The notes: generated from the letters alone by a model not told the origin. A DNA stretch of 64,000 nucleotides from Auanema rhodensis (GCA_964057225.1 OZ059896.1:7750001-7814000), one strand, 5' to 3'; positions 1-13,690 are shown, numbered from the stretch's first letter. Translations and numbers: made by a program.

Positions 1-2019
1 AAATTGAAAACTTTTTCAAATTCCGGAGATTAACCTCATCCACGCAAAGTCTTTTCTTATTTAAAGCTAAATGTGTACTCTCATTTGCCATCTTTTCTCT
101 TTCTTTTATACTTCTATGCTCATTTCTCTCTTTACTTGTTCATTCCATTATTTTTTCTCCTTTAACATTTACTTTCATCTACTTGACGTCCTTTTGTCTG
201 TGCTTATTGTATGTGTCATCATACTTCTATCTTAAGAGATAGCTCGGCGTTCTTATAGATTTTCTTACGTTTAACACGTATTTTCTTTCTAACTTCGTCT
301 AAGAATCTTACCTTGTAGCCACACAGCTATACTCCACGTTTATTCACATCTCTCTCTCTCTTTCTGCCTTCTCTTTATAAGTTTCATATAATTAAAATAT
401 TCGCTATTATCGCTGTTCCTTATTCATATTACCTACTTTTCTTCCAATGAGTCTGTTATTCTTATTCTTATTCATACATATGCTCTAATTAGTTCTTTAC
501 AAGTTTATTTCAATACGCGTTATTCTATATTCAAAAAATATGATTTGGACATTTTTTTTCTTGAACCTCCTCAAATGATTATTATAATATGGCGCATCAA
601 GGATTTTCATAATAAACTATTCATTGAAGCTCCATATGATTTCTTGCCAATTTTAATCCTATAATAGTATTTATAACTTATGTTCTGTTATCAGATTTTT
701 TTTTTGCTTCATTGGAGGAAAATAATGAGAGATAAGATGTTATGACTAGCAGAACATGTAACAGCCACTAATTTAAACTGGAACTAGAAACGTTTTGTTT
801 CTTTTTAGTGATTAGATTAACAGAAAGAAAATAAAAAAAGATAAATGAATGGATAGATGAGACGGGTGCAGAACGGAAAATGATGAGGAAAAAGAGGAAA
901 ATGAATGCAACCGTTCAATCATTTTGATTAGATTAAAATGATTTTGATAAATACGTTGTGAATTATTATATTTTATAAAATTAATATTTTGAAACAATTC
1001 AAACTTACTATATATATTTTTTTTTTTTAATTTATATAATATTTATAGTTATTGAATGAGAGTTGTTTTTAAAATTTAGACTTGCATCCTTTTAAGAATT
1101 CGTTTACCGTAATAGAAAGAAAATCATTATCTTTTCAAACATTTTTTTTGTCATCTTCAATCCTACAAAAGAGGTATACTGTATAATGAAAAAAAAACTA
1201 AGAAATGGCACCATTGAAGGATTTTGAATGAATTACCTTACGGGGATGTATTTATGTGACTGTATGTGTGACTTATTAATCAAATGGATTTTTTTTTAAA
1301 ATTTTAAATTATATCTAGATATATATTTTATTTTAATTCTAATAATCCTCAATTTCCTGTAATAACGGAATACTATGTATCAAAAGTTCAAAGAAATAAC
1401 ATAAGACTTGAGCTGACTTATTAAAGATTAAAAGGTTTGACGTGAAATTAAGAGGACGACACATGGATTTTGCGATTAATAACGACAATCAAAATCGTTC
1501 AATGATTATATTCGTCTTGTTAAACTTTATAATGAATTCTTGTATAAAACGATCTTCTCAAACGTTTTTTTTCTCTTCATCTATCATTAGTCTTCTATGT
1601 TTCTATTGTTTTCATGTTTTTGCTCGCAACAACCTTTCTTTAGAATGCTCTTTGTTAGATAAAAAAGTTCAGAAGACATTCGTCAATGTCTTCTGAAGCT
1701 GTTAGATTCATATTCATTGCTTGACCGCTATTCGTATTACGGTAGCACATTAAGGTGATTGAACTTCCAAACTTGGTCTTCCTTATACTATCGTTTATAT
1801 TTCTATAATATAAGTAAATCAATCAATATATCTATATATTAACATATTTAATTAAAATATAACAACATATTCTTTTGAAAAAGTTGCTCTATTCATCTTT
1901 ATTTTTTCTTAACCTGTTTTTAATATTAAAAATATTAAAGTTTATGCAAAACAATATCATGTTGTTCTGAGTTTTCAATGTATTTTCAATGATTTTTTTT
2001 TCTTCAATCACAATTTATA

Positions 2020-2059
<40 letters not shown>

Positions 2060-2586
2060 TTATTTTTAATTTTGAAATACAAAAGAACAAACACAGTGGA
2101 TTTTTTGAAATGCACATATAAAATTTGATGAGAATCAATGTAAAAGGAAGTTTTTATGCAAATTTTTCGCGTGAATAAACCAATTACGTGAATTATTTGT
2201 AATAAAAGACCGATGGATGATAAGAACGATTGCACGAATTATTAAGTCAGTAACATTATGCTATTTCATATCTTGCTTGGCCCACCTTTTTTTTTTATAA
2301 ACTGGATATGAATATAAATTATTTCCTCATAATTGAAGCATTTAACCGTTTCTGATGTGTTCATCATCAATCTTTTATATATTTATTAGTTAATAACTAT
2401 ATATATATTTCTATTTCAATAGTTGAAATCATATTAGAAATTATTTTTATTTTTTTATTTCCTTTCTAACGTATAAATCATAATTTTTTTTTAAAAGTTC
2501 ACGATAGTTATCCAATTTCCGTTTATACATATAGTGTACAGCGAACAGTTTATTATTAACTATCAACCATATTTCATTTTTAGTCT

Positions 2587-2660
<74 letters not shown>

Positions 2661-2914
2661 TACTTAATATATATAGTTTATGAGCTTCAAAAATCATTTT
2701 TTCTCATTTTTGTTTGAACAATTTGTACTTTTTTCTATTTTGAATTAGTCTTCTCATATTCTTATTATCATTAACATGATTATATATTATTTAATTATTT
2801 AATTATTTAATTGCATAATTAATTATTGTTTGTTATTTGAAGTTCATCTTCTCGTTAGCTTATGCCTTGGAAAATTTGCGTAAAACCAGAACCAAGACAA
2901 ACTGAATCAGCCTT
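1..2914. other. AT-rich intergenic region
   Basis: No convincing gene is visible. Open frames here are short and made of low-complexity residues. The stretch contains (AT)n microsatellites near 2024-2053 and 2586-2653 and many T-runs. It would hold the promoter of the downstream nuclear receptor gene, but I recognise no specific operator. Confidence 0.6.
2586..2653. repeat. (AT)n microsatellite
   Basis: About 68 bases of nearly uninterrupted alternating AT, followed by a less regular AT-rich tail. It lies about 290 bp upstream of the nuclear receptor start codon. Confidence 0.95.
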
Positions 2915-2926
2915 GTTCTTATGCAG
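2915..2926 (+). promoter_or_regulatory. probable spliced-leader (trans-splice) acceptor
   Basis: A pyrimidine-rich run ending in ATGCAG lies 14 nt before the ATG at 2941. This is the position and shape expected of a nematode SL acceptor or a cis 3' splice site. No upstream exon is evident. Inference only. Confidence 0.4.
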
Positions 2927-2940
2927 AGAGAAGGCCTCTG

Positions 2941-5605
2941 ATGTGGTTGCTTGCAGCCGGATCGACATCAGCGGACTTGGTGGAGAGGCGAGCAAACCCG
3001 GATAACGACGTCGTCGTAACGTCGTCGTCATCAACATCGTCGACGGCTTCGTCGTCCGGTAATACCGGTCACGACCAGCCCACAGTTTGTCTGATCTGCG
3101 GAAGGGCCACCAATACGGGTAATCACTATGGGGTCATTGCGTGTCTTGGCTGCAAGACCTTTTTTAGACGGGTAAGAACATCTTTCTAGTTTTACAGCTT
3201 ACAAGATGATTAAGACTGTTAGAATTCAATTTTCGTTATTTGATTAGTATTTTGGTTTTTGAATTTCACCAACTATCAAGCATGAATGAGCAGATCTATA
3301 ATCATAAGATATCATTGAAGTTAAACTCTGTGATTATGATCTATTTCAGGTCGTACTGAAATCAACCACACCACGTTGCAAGCATGATGGGAAGTGTGTA
3401 TTGCGAAAAGGTAACTCATGATTAAATCATTCAAATGAGAAAGCTTACCATAACTTTTTATAAGTTAATTTATACATGTAAAATCTTTTTTTCAGGTCCA
3501 AAGATTCGAAGAATCTGCCGTTCATGCCGTTATGAAAAATGCAAAGAAATTGGAATGAAAGCAGAAGGTAATATCAAATAAATATTTACATATATACCGT
3601 ATACTATATAATATGTATTACGAATCTAATAAATTGTGTTAACATAATTTATTTATAATTATTTATTTAAAAACAATATTATACTTCATTCTTACTTGCA
3701 GCTCTACACCCTTCCCGTGATTTGATTGGACGACGTAATGTTGTTCAGGACGATCCGGACTGGGAAGATAGTCGTGAGCCTTCTACGTCGAGTAGATCGT
3801 CCGGAGGTCCACCTTCGTTCGAACCTAAACGATTACCTAGAAAGCTATCCGAATCATCTGAAAGCGCAATGACTTTTCTAATTCAGCTTCGTGATATTGA
3901 TTGTAGCCTCAGACAAGAAACAGCTGAGCAGTTAAACATATCTCCTGACTCGCCTGATGATTTTTATAGTATTGTAAGTATTAAAATTGTTTATAATTAA
4001 TAGTTTATATTATGATTTACTATGATATTTTGAAAATTATAATTAAAAAATAGAAAACCTATACATATACTATATATAGTATTGGTAGAATAAAGAAGTA
4101 TAAATATCTAATCTTTTAATAATTTAAATTAATTATTTTATCAGATTATATATTATTTATAATTTCAGAGAAATAATAGTTTTTTTTTAAACGATGATCT
4201 CGTCGTTACTCTTAAAATGGATTTAACACGTCTTCGTAGATGGTGTGATCGCGTGCCTTCCTTTCCTACTCTAACATCATCCACTAAGGTATTATATGAA
4301 CTATAAATTTATGTACATTTATACGATATAAAAGTATATATTTTATTAAAAATATATAATATTATAATTATTTATTTTAGAGATATCTAGTTCACCGGTT
4401 TTGCTTAATGCACAGTATTATTGAGCATTCACTCTATACATTGAAATTGCCCTGTGAATTTCGAAATGTTTTTCTTCTACTAGATGGTAGTTGCCTTGTC
4501 GCTAGTTTAGACGATATTCCAGATTTTATAAAAGGTGGTCTGACTAGAAAACACGAAACAGATCATAGGTTAGTTATAGGAAACATTAAAATAAGTACAA
4601 AATCATTTGAATGTTATTTCTTTTCAGAATTCTCATTCCTTTTACTTCACTTTTAATGGAAGAAGTTGTATGTCCACTTCGTTTATTATCACCCTCTCCT
4701 GAAGAAATTGCTGCTTTAAAAACATTGATGTTCTTAAGTAAGTTCTATATAAATATCAAATTAATTATATTTTATTAATTATACTTAACCTATATATGTA
4801 TATTTATATATAATTCTATAAATAGCTATGCAAAGTAAAACTGATTTTTCAGATTAAGTTTCATTTTTCATCTTCCTTTTTCTATTCATATTTCTCAGTT
4901 TATTATATCAATAGTTCAAAAAGTAATAATTGTAAAAATGAGATTGGAAACAGTGTTCGTTTCATTCATGTGCTTGCTTGCTTGCTCATTTATAAAATAA
5001 CTAATGACCAAGTTTTTGAATTAATTTCTTTTACCGTATATAATAATTTCTAATTTTTCATACTGATCACCGTTTATAGTTTAATTATCATTTTTTATGA
5101 TATTAATCAATCTTTGTCACATTATATGCTTAAATAATTCTTTCAGAGCCAACTATATTACATGAATCTGATTCGGAGCCTATATCAACTCCACAGGATC
5201 GAGATATTCAATGGGAAACAAGGAATCGGGTCTTGTATGGCTTACATGCCTTTTATCTTTCTAAGGGTATTCTAGATCTTGAGCAGAGAATGAATTCTCT
5301 CTTTATGATCAGTGGAGGAATTCAGGTATGTGTTGGTTTATAGAAAGATATTTATATAGATGTAAATGTATAATCCATAGTTATAGTTTGAGCTATTTAA
5401 AAAAATAATTTTAATAAAGATTTAAATATTAATGGATTAGTTCAAATCAATTTAATTATTTTAATTTTTTTCTAAATTTTCATAATTTTTAATGTTATAG
5501 ATGTGTGCTAAAGAAGGAATGGAAAATATGCATCTCTATCGTACTTTTAATATTTCTACTTTTGATGAAGATAGCTTAAATCTTATATTTGGTAGTTTGT
5601 CATGA
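2941..5605 (+). CDS. nuclear hormone receptor (nematode NHR family)
   Basis: Nine exons (2941-3171, 3350-3410, 3496-3567, 3702-3973, 4169-4288, 4381-4568, 4628-4737, 5147-5325, 5501-5605) join in phase to give about 445 residues. Residues 50-113 are a C4 two-finger DNA-binding domain: C50-x2-C53-x14-C68-x2-C71, P-box [10 protein letters not shown], then C87-x5-C93-x11-C105-x2-C108 and [11 protein letters not shown] Ser-rich N-terminal tail (about 1-45) and an acidic/Ser hinge precede an alpha-helical ligand-binding-like region from about residue 160 to the end. The family consists of nuclear transcription factors that bind hormone-response-like DNA, many of them orphan receptors in nematodes. 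The start is the first in-frame ATG after a possible splice acceptor. The first finger has one more spacer residue than the common x13. Family assignment is firm; the orthologue is not identified. Confidence 0.93.
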
Positions 5606-5982
5606 ATCTTCCCTATCACGTCACATGTTATATATTTTTTTAAAAAATTAGATCAATAAGGATTATATGATGAAAATCAAATTGTATTCCTCATTGATCA
5701 TTTGTTGTTTCTTTTAGTTTCATTATTTCTAAATATTTAGAGAGTTAAGCTAATACTTATTTGATGAAGTAAGCAGCAGAAACAAACAATACAAGTAATA
5801 TTATTGTTATATTTATTATTTATGAGTTGTTGATTATTTTTTTTCTTCTTTTTATTCTTCTCCTTCTTCTTCTTTTTTTTATATTATTATTATTATTATT
5901 ATTATTATTTTATATTTCTTTTTCCATTATTTTTTTGCTGTTGATTATTGAAATCTGTTCAAAAATCGAAACAAAAATAGAA

Positions 5983-8900
5983 TCACAAACGAATAGGTGC
6001 CTGTCCGAAACGAACCTCCACCTTCTTGTCTTCTACATCCGGTTCCACTACTGCTGCAGCTGATGCAGTTCGGGTGCTGAAAAATGAAAAAAAGTTCAAA
6101 TTTGTTTATTAATTCTAATGAGAGCTTTCATTTTTTTCTTCTTTTTCATATTTCTTTTTCAACATTGTTTTTTTTTCTGATCACAAATTATGATGTCCAT
6201 TGTTTGTTTTTAGATACATTATTCTATGTATGCTCTTTTCTTATATATTCTAGGGGACTTCCATATATATGCGTTCTAACTAAGCATTACAAATGAGGTC
6301 GAATGTCAGGGAAAAGCCATTAAATTTGTGCTCAATTGATATTGTTCAATGAAAATTTTAAATATTATTTCATCTATTTTGATTGAAAAAAGGCACTCTC
6401 ACATATGCATATACACTTATTGTAAAATTAAATATCGGTTATTGAATATATTTAAAAAAAAAAAAATAATTTACGCTGTGTTTCGACGAGTTCCATCTCC
6501 AACTCTGATTGGAACAGCTATGACATTCTGAAGCACACGACCGGTTGAATCGACAAAGTTCGTCTGTAGAACTGGGTTGACAGCAAAATTAGCTGATGGC
6601 GGAACAACCTATAGAAAGATAAGGGATAATTTTTATTCAGATATCCGATTTTCTAAATCTATTTCAGTATATATTGTACTTACATGAGTTCTCTGAACCT
6701 TCATTCAATTTATAGTCCAAAGTGCATTAGAAAGTAGTGAAAAGCGTGATACTTTCTATTTTTATTTGCAAAAGTTGCTCTGATTACTTGCTCTCGAAAT
6801 AATAATTTTTCCATAGCCCTCAATCTCTGTTTTGCATTTCTATGATTAAAGCTTCGAAAAAAAAAGTTTGGAATGGAAATCAGAAATTAATTGAAGTACT
6901 ATATGAAGAATTATTCAATTCGAGCATAGAAAATTAAATATTCCGAACATAAAAATACCTTTTGTGGAGCTCGTGGTGTAGTATTTTCATTGACTTTAAG
7001 AGAATCTCCAAAAAAGACTTTAGGTTCTTTCTAAATAAAAAAAACAATAATATTATAAGTGAAGTATAATAAATTAACCTTAACATCCTTCTTTTTATTT
7101 TTTTTCGTTAGAATCAAAGGTGATTTTGAAGATTCTTCCTTAAAAACAAAATTCATATTATACAAATGATTCAGATCAGCTTCACTAGTATTTTTGAATC
7201 AACTCAATCCGGGCATTTTACTCATATTTGGAAATTATTTCACTTACACCATTTAAAGCGGCCATCATTCGGGATCTTATACGTAAGTTAGGAGGAATTG
7301 CAGTAAATGTGGTTGTCTATAACAAAACATCGACACTATCTCTATTATTGATATTGAAATTATGAGAGAAAACCTGTGAATTAGGAGAGTCAATATCAAT
7401 TGCTGGCTTTAATCCGACCGGAGGACTAATTGACATGGCAACTGACGCAATTATTGACAGGAAAAAGATTATTTTACAGGATGACATAATGATAAATTCA
7501 ATCTGGAAATATATGAAACTATACGTATGTGAAATTTTAAATATTATTAATTTGAGAATATATATATTTTTGTAAAATAAAACTATTTCATTTGTATACA
7601 AAAATAACTATATATTTTGAATAATAAAGGAAAACAACAGAAAATATTTTTATTATTTATTTCAAATAATTTGAAAATATGAAAAAAAATTGTTGAAATC
7701 GATTTTTCATGAAATAAGACGAGCTGATCTTCTTGTTGAAAAGCAAGTGGTTGACCCGAATGATGCGAGAAACCGAAGAAAGAGGGCGGTCATCATTACA
7801 GGATGACATAAAGAGATGATGATAAAGAGACGAATATCTTCAATATTAAAGAGAAAGAACAAAAGAGAATATAGAAGAAATAGTTAATAGTAAAGGCTTC
7901 AGAAGAAGAAACGAAAAAGAAAATAGAAATAATGGTCAAGATGATGATGAAGAGGATTGATGATGGTCTAATAGCTAAAGGGAGGACACAGATAGCTTGA
8001 CCTGACATGAAAGGATAGGTGATAATAATGAATAAAGGTATGATTGGTTAATAGTAGATGAGAAGATTAGTTAAAGGAAGTTTAGACGAAAATCAGCTTA
8101 TTCCAAGTATATAACCCATCTGTCAATCCAGAATCTTTATAATTACCGTTTTGGTATTCAATATAATTCCTCAAAATTTAAATATAATTATTCAAATTGT
8201 TATAACAAAACGATTTATTAGATTCACAATGAATATTTCATCATATTGACAAAATATTAATAATATCTTGTATATAGAATCATTTAAAATGTAAAAAAAA
8301 ACTGTATCACATCTGACAAAATAATGATCGGATATCGAGAAAATGATATTGGCGATGATGATGGTGGTATTGATAGTATATATCCAAGGGTCATGACAAT
8401 TTAACAAATTTAACAATCGCCATGTTTCTATTATTAGTTTTAAACTTTCATTATTATTCTACAGCATGTAGTATGCTGGATTCACTTCAGTTTATTTGAA
8501 CTGTAGAGGTTGAGACAAGATCATTACCTAAAGTGGGGGTACTTTGATCCTTTTCCAGTTGCTCTCTAAACTGTTTCTGGAAAAAGTAAAACGTAGTATG
8601 AACTATAGAAATCTTCAAGAAAATTGTAGAATATCAACACTCACCAGCTTTGCGAGCAATTCTTCAGTTGGGAAGCAGTACATTAACACAGTGTTTCGTA
8701 GATGAATAGCTCTTGGATAATTGAATGGATCTGATCGACCTTTATGGCTATTTTGAAGATGCGTTTCACGCTGAAATAAATGTAAAATTAGCAAAATTGA
8801 AATTTAATAATTGACCGAGAGTTCTTACCAATTGGAATGTTCGAAACTTTCGTCCACAATACTGACAAGTACGACAAAGGTTTTGGCTATGTTTACGAGC

Positions 8901-9235
8901 ATGATGTTCCATAACATCTCTGAAATAAAAAAATAATACTGAAACAACTTATAGGAGTGGGATGAAGAAAGAGTAAAAGATATGATGTGCATAGAGGAAC
9001 AAGTTTGAAGAATGAATCGCTGAATGGGGAACGGAGTATAACAGGAACACTTAATTAAAAATTCTCACTTCTGATTCACAACCACTTTTTGACATAGTCG
9101 ACATTTCACTGCTCTGGCTTGATTCATGTTATCATCAAGTATACCACCTGGAATAAATTAAATTCAGAAAACTACATTTCATATATAACTGAAACCTTTC
9201 TTGTGTATGTGACGGCGTTTTCGTTTGAAAGCCAT
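5983..9235 (-). CDS. two-finger C2H2 zinc-finger protein, otherwise uncharacterised
   Basis: Eleven minus-strand exons join in phase (9235-9196, 9147-9069, 8919-8829, 8770-8645, 8576-8528, 7441-7374, 7316-7248, 7138-7079, 7030-6959, 6608-6475, 6076-5983) to give about 293 residues. The N-terminus is strongly basic (MAFKRKRRHIHKK), like a nuclear localisation signal. Two C2H2 fingers follow: CRLC-x12-H-x4-H (about residues 33-53) and CQYC-x12-H-x4-H (about 59-79). The C-terminal half is low in motifs, Pro/Thr/Lys-rich and ends QAPIRL. A nucleic-acid-binding nuclear role is inferred from fingers and basic tail only. Intron 5 is about 1.1 kb while most others are much shorter; its acceptor (7441) is weak, so exon 6 is the least certain. 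It is convergent with the upstream nuclear receptor, about 380 bp between stop codons. I do not recognise an orthologue. Confidence 0.8.
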
Positions 9236-12200
9236 TTTTCAGTCAATTTATACGATTGAAATATTTTATCTGTAACTTTAATTTAAACAAAATACATTAT
9301 ACATTTATTAGATAAGTAATGAAAATAATGATTGAGGAGGTTGAGGAAATGCATTGTACGCTTCATTTTTAAAGGATAATCAATGATACCTATGGTAACA
9401 AGAACAAAGAATGATTTCCTTTAAAGTACAAAAGATATTTGATTCAAAATATTATCAATCCTGAAATAGTTAGAAATCAAAACATATACAAAAACTCGAA
9501 ACAAGCTAGAAGTGTTAAACATGTAAAATATAAAATTATATATATACATATATATTAATGAAGATCATGCAATAAGATAATCAAGCTCAATCTTCTTGCC
9601 CAGGCTGGCGTCAAGATCGGCGTAAGACTTATTACCAAATAAGAAATGTGCAACGTACACCAGGCGGCAAAAAGAGGCTAAAGTTGGCAACAGTGTAGGT
9701 TAGCGTACCGTTCCAGAACTAAAAACTAAACAACATAAGTTTAAAGTTTATAGACTGAACTAGAAAATAAGAGGTTACGTTAACAATTCCACATGGTAAT
9801 AAAATAAATAAATAGTACTCATCTTTTATTTTTTATAAAATATTTTCATTTTCATAGCTTCATTTGATATGATATTGGAGGTGATAATGAAATCTCAAGA
9901 GAATAAGTAAGAAAAACGAATGTTAAATGGCATATCGACTGCTTATGAATAGATGATTAAAAAATCTTTTTTACTTTCTCAATAGTAAAAGCCCTATAAT
10001 CTATCACGACATATCTAAAATATCTATGATTATCAGAAAAAATTTAAATCTTACATGGGACACGAAAGGATATGATGCTGAATGACAGCCAAAAATAGAT
10101 TCTAATTGCAAAACTTTCTTTGTGATAGAGAGATTTGATGTTAAAATTGAAGAAAAATGTGAGAGCATAAGACTTTCTGTAAATCGACAGCTTCATGAAC
10201 CAATCGTCGTCATGTAAGGCTTCAACTCTCTTCTACTCTGCTCTGCCGGCCTCAGCAGCTCGTGCTAGCTTTCTCTCAGCATTATCGTCTTCATTCCTTC
10301 GAAAAGATATGCTAGTCAGCAATCGAGTGAACATAGTCTCCACTCATATGGTCATTGGAGCAATTAAATGTAGATTATAATGAGTTTAGTTAACGAAATT
10401 CGATTTGAATGAAAATATTTGATACTTTCACACATAATCTAGAGTTTATAAATAGTCACAATCATGTTAAGATATATTTAAATTAAAGTTAAAATATATT
10501 ATAAAAGCATACAAGTGAGGTAAAGCGGAAGAAATAAAGAAAGAAAGGAGGGAAACAGCAGAAAAGTCGTCAAATCACAAAAGGATTTTCAGTCTCACAT
10601 GCAGATCTAAGATTATAAAGTATTATCAGCGAAAATTGACTAACTAGTATTATCTTCGATTCCCTTGATGAAATAAAATAAAAGATTCTAATACTTATTT
10701 TTATAGAAGCCAAAAAAAGATAAGTATAAGATATAGCTAGCTAGAAGTGAACTGCTACTGCTTCTGGCTATTTGAGAGCATACACAACATATACTCGCAA
10801 CAAGCTTTTCGCAGCGTTATGCGACAAAGCTGGCAAGCTCACTGACTATATACTTGTTTCAGAATTAGAGATCCGACACAGATATTAGAATAATACATTT
10901 ATGGAAACGAAAAAGAGAAATGAGAAAAGTAAGCAAGAGAAAAAGAAAGAAAGAGATAGAGAGAGATAGGAAGTAAGCAAAGAAAAATGGAAAAAATAAA
11001 AGATAATAGTAGATATGTTAGAGAGGAAGCAAAAGGGGCGGATATTCTCATCCACAAAACCCTTGCCTCAGCATACTCGTTGCCAACGCATACAAGTGAT
11101 AATCGGCACAAAATTAGCTGATCAGAGTCTAATGATGATCATTTAAATAGTGAATATGAGAGATGGAACCAAGCGGCTTCCCCATACCATTCAACCATTC
11201 ACATGACACCAAATGCAAAATAGATGATGTGATAGAGCTGAAGGATGAACGGAGCAGAGACTGAATCGTAAGCGAAAATTGAGAGCTTTTTAGAAATAAT
11301 ACCACAAATATATAACAATTATAATATTCTTGATTAATTAAGGGCCATAATTACCGACTAGGAAAGGCGCAACCTGAGCTAAGCTCCATCTGACCGAAGT
11401 CGCACCGGGCTCTTGCCATCCATGTGTCAACCTGGCTCTGCTCCTCCCATCATTTCAAGCTTTCGCTACAGCAGTTCCGGATTGATATGATTGAATAGCT
11501 AATTAGTTCAGACTGATGCAAATAATTAAATAAAAATTCATACAATTCCTCTATAATTCAATGCAATTCTCGATTTTGATTTAGAATTTCTAAAAAAAAA
11601 GCGCAGTTAAAGCTCTATATTATATTCACTTCATTAAATGAATACAAAGAACAAATTAATTGAATAAAAAAAACGGAAAATAAAAAAAAATAAACAAAAA
11701 ATTAAAAACTTAACCTGGGATAATGCTCGTATTTTTAAATTTTTGTATTAAAATCGATAAAATTTTCTTAGCACTAACTAAAGTACTGTAGTTTCATGGG
11801 AACTTCAATACAGAGTATGAAAAGGTTGTTTTCTATTAAACTATTATCGGAACATATATACTATATAGATCAAGTATAAACTACAATTTATATTTAGTCA
11901 TTTATTTTTATTTTTCTTTGATTGTCATAGAATAACAAAGAAGAAAAAGAAAGATGTTCGGTTTAAATAATACTCTAGGGGATTTTCATTTTTTCTTTCA
12001 TATCTTGAGCTACAAATATCTGAAAAATAAATTACTCAATAGAATTCCCATGATTTGTTGTCTCAAGCAATCATTACTGTTCATTTTTATTTTCGAATTT
12101 TGCCAATTTTAAGTTTTTTCTGTAATCTGATTGACCAAGGGGCACAATTTATGGTGTCAATAGCAGTTGCTCCCACAATTAGGCTCAATTTCCAATATGA

Positions 12201-12365
12201 GTACTATGAACATGACCTGACCTCCCTTATAGAAACTTAGCCATTTGATCCAAAAGTACTATTCATATTATCTTCTTGCTTATAATCATGTTGCTTCTTC
12301 ATCTTCTCATGATTTGAACTATTATTACACGAAGTAAACTTGTACAATTCTTCTGAATTTACTTA
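9236..12365. other. intergenic region with short GC-richer coding-like islands
   Basis: Mostly AT-rich. Four islands stand out by higher GC and natural-looking codon content: about 9580-9720, 10190-10345, 11036-11262 and 11340-11470. On the minus strand they read as pieces such as FGNKSYADLDASLGKK followed by a stop (9580-9660), RKLARAAEAGRAE then stop (about 10230-10345), and QVDTWMARARCDFGQMELSS (about 11350-11430). Plus-strand frames are also partly open. I could not join them into one gene. They may be exons of an unrecognised minus-strand gene, conserved non-coding elements, or decayed sequence. Confidence 0.3.
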
Positions 12366-12375
12366 TTCGTTTTAG
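12364..12375 (+). promoter_or_regulatory. probable spliced-leader acceptor
   Basis: TATTCGTTTTAG lies 4 nt before the ATG at 12380, the spacing typical of nematode trans-spliced mRNAs. No cis exon is obvious upstream. Inference. Confidence 0.5.
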
Positions 12376-12379
12376 AAAT

Positions 12380-13293
12380 ATGGGCGCACGCTCTTCTCGC
12401 ATTCGATCATCAGCTTTCTTAGCAACAAGAGACAATGCTGCTTTACCAAATGAGGTAAAATATTTCTTTATTAATTATATAAAATTTTAAATATCTAGGA
12501 TTTCCAGGAATTATATGCTATTCCTGATAAACGAAATCGTAAACCACCTCGGCCACGACTAGTCGATGAGCAGGAAATTAGAAAGGTAATAGCATTTACA
12601 TTGTTCATTTTATATTTTTTCTTATTTATATGTTTATATAATGTTGTGGAATATCATCATATTATTTCAGATTTATCAAACATCTATTCGGGACTTTTTA
12701 ACTCGTTCTCGTCGGGCGAAAGCTCCAAGATTCAATATTAACCATCAGCCACAGATTACTCCAAATAAAAAAGTTGAAGAGTGGCTGAAAAATTCTGAGA
12801 ATATTTTGGCAGAGGTAATCCCATAGATGAGATCTTAATATTATAATAGTCGTTTGTAGCCTCCATCCGCTTTTGAAACACCTGTGGTTATTGCAGCAAA
12901 TGGACATCTGTCTGCTCCAGAATCGGTTAGTTGACTATATCTTATGATTCTCATCTGTTTTCTTGTTCTCTTTGATATTCATATTTGTATCTATTTCCTC
13001 TTTGTTCTAAGAAGGCTTATGGTAACTAAGATTATCTATAGCATACATAATAAGCTTTGTTATCGATTTGTAAAGATTTGTTATTTTAGGTTATTCTTGA
13101 ATTACTTCAACGAGTACGAGCTGAAGTTCAAACTATTCGAGAAACTTCAAGCATGACGAAAAAGGAAGAACTCTTAGAAGGTATGGAAGAAGCAATACTC
13201 TATGACATTTGCTACGTTGAACGACGGATAGAAGAACGCCGAAGTCAACGTCGTAGCATGCGACAACCTAGACTTTTACCCAAAAGTACCTAA
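12380..13293 (+). CDS. small basic/coiled protein with N-myristoylation-like start, unknown function
   Basis: Five exons (12380-12454, 12508-12585, 12671-12814, 12860-12925, 13090-13293) join in phase to give 188 residues. It begins MGARSSRIRSS: Gly2, small residues and Ser at positions 5-6 followed by basic residues, which fits the N-myristoylation consensus and suggests membrane attachment. The middle is Pro/basic-rich (KRNRKPPRPR). The C-terminal 70 residues are charged and probably helical (ILELLQRVRAEVQTIRE...ERRIEERRSQRR). No catalytic motif is visible and I do not recognise the family. Introns are short (45-164 nt). It is probably expressed as a trans-spliced mRNA. Confidence 0.82.
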
Positions 13294-13690
13294 ATAACAA
13301 TTATTCTTTAAAGCTTTAAAACTTTAAAACTAAAAAAAAACAACATTTTCTTATACATATCAACACATATAAATAGCTTCAAGCAATTCTAACGAAAGCC
13401 TTTAATTTGGCTGATTTTCATATATCTTGTCATTGTTAGTACATTGTTACCATTTCATTGTAAATTATGTTCGTATGTTTATTTGCATGTTTCATCCAGA
13501 TATTTCAATCAAAAAATGCTCAAAATTGTAATTGTTTTAATCATAATATTCTCGTAAGATTTTATTGAAAATCACATAAGGAAAAAAAAGAAGTTAGGTA
13601 GTTAGTTTGCAAGTACGTTGTACAAAGTGATCGTTAAAGCATGTGATCAAATTCTCATTCTATTGTTGATTAAGAATATTTGTATTGTTA

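Noticed and set aside
812-1696. Short open frames at 812-997 and 1442-1696
   Set aside because: Phe/Ser/Ile-rich, no motif, no splice context; expected by chance in AT-rich DNA.
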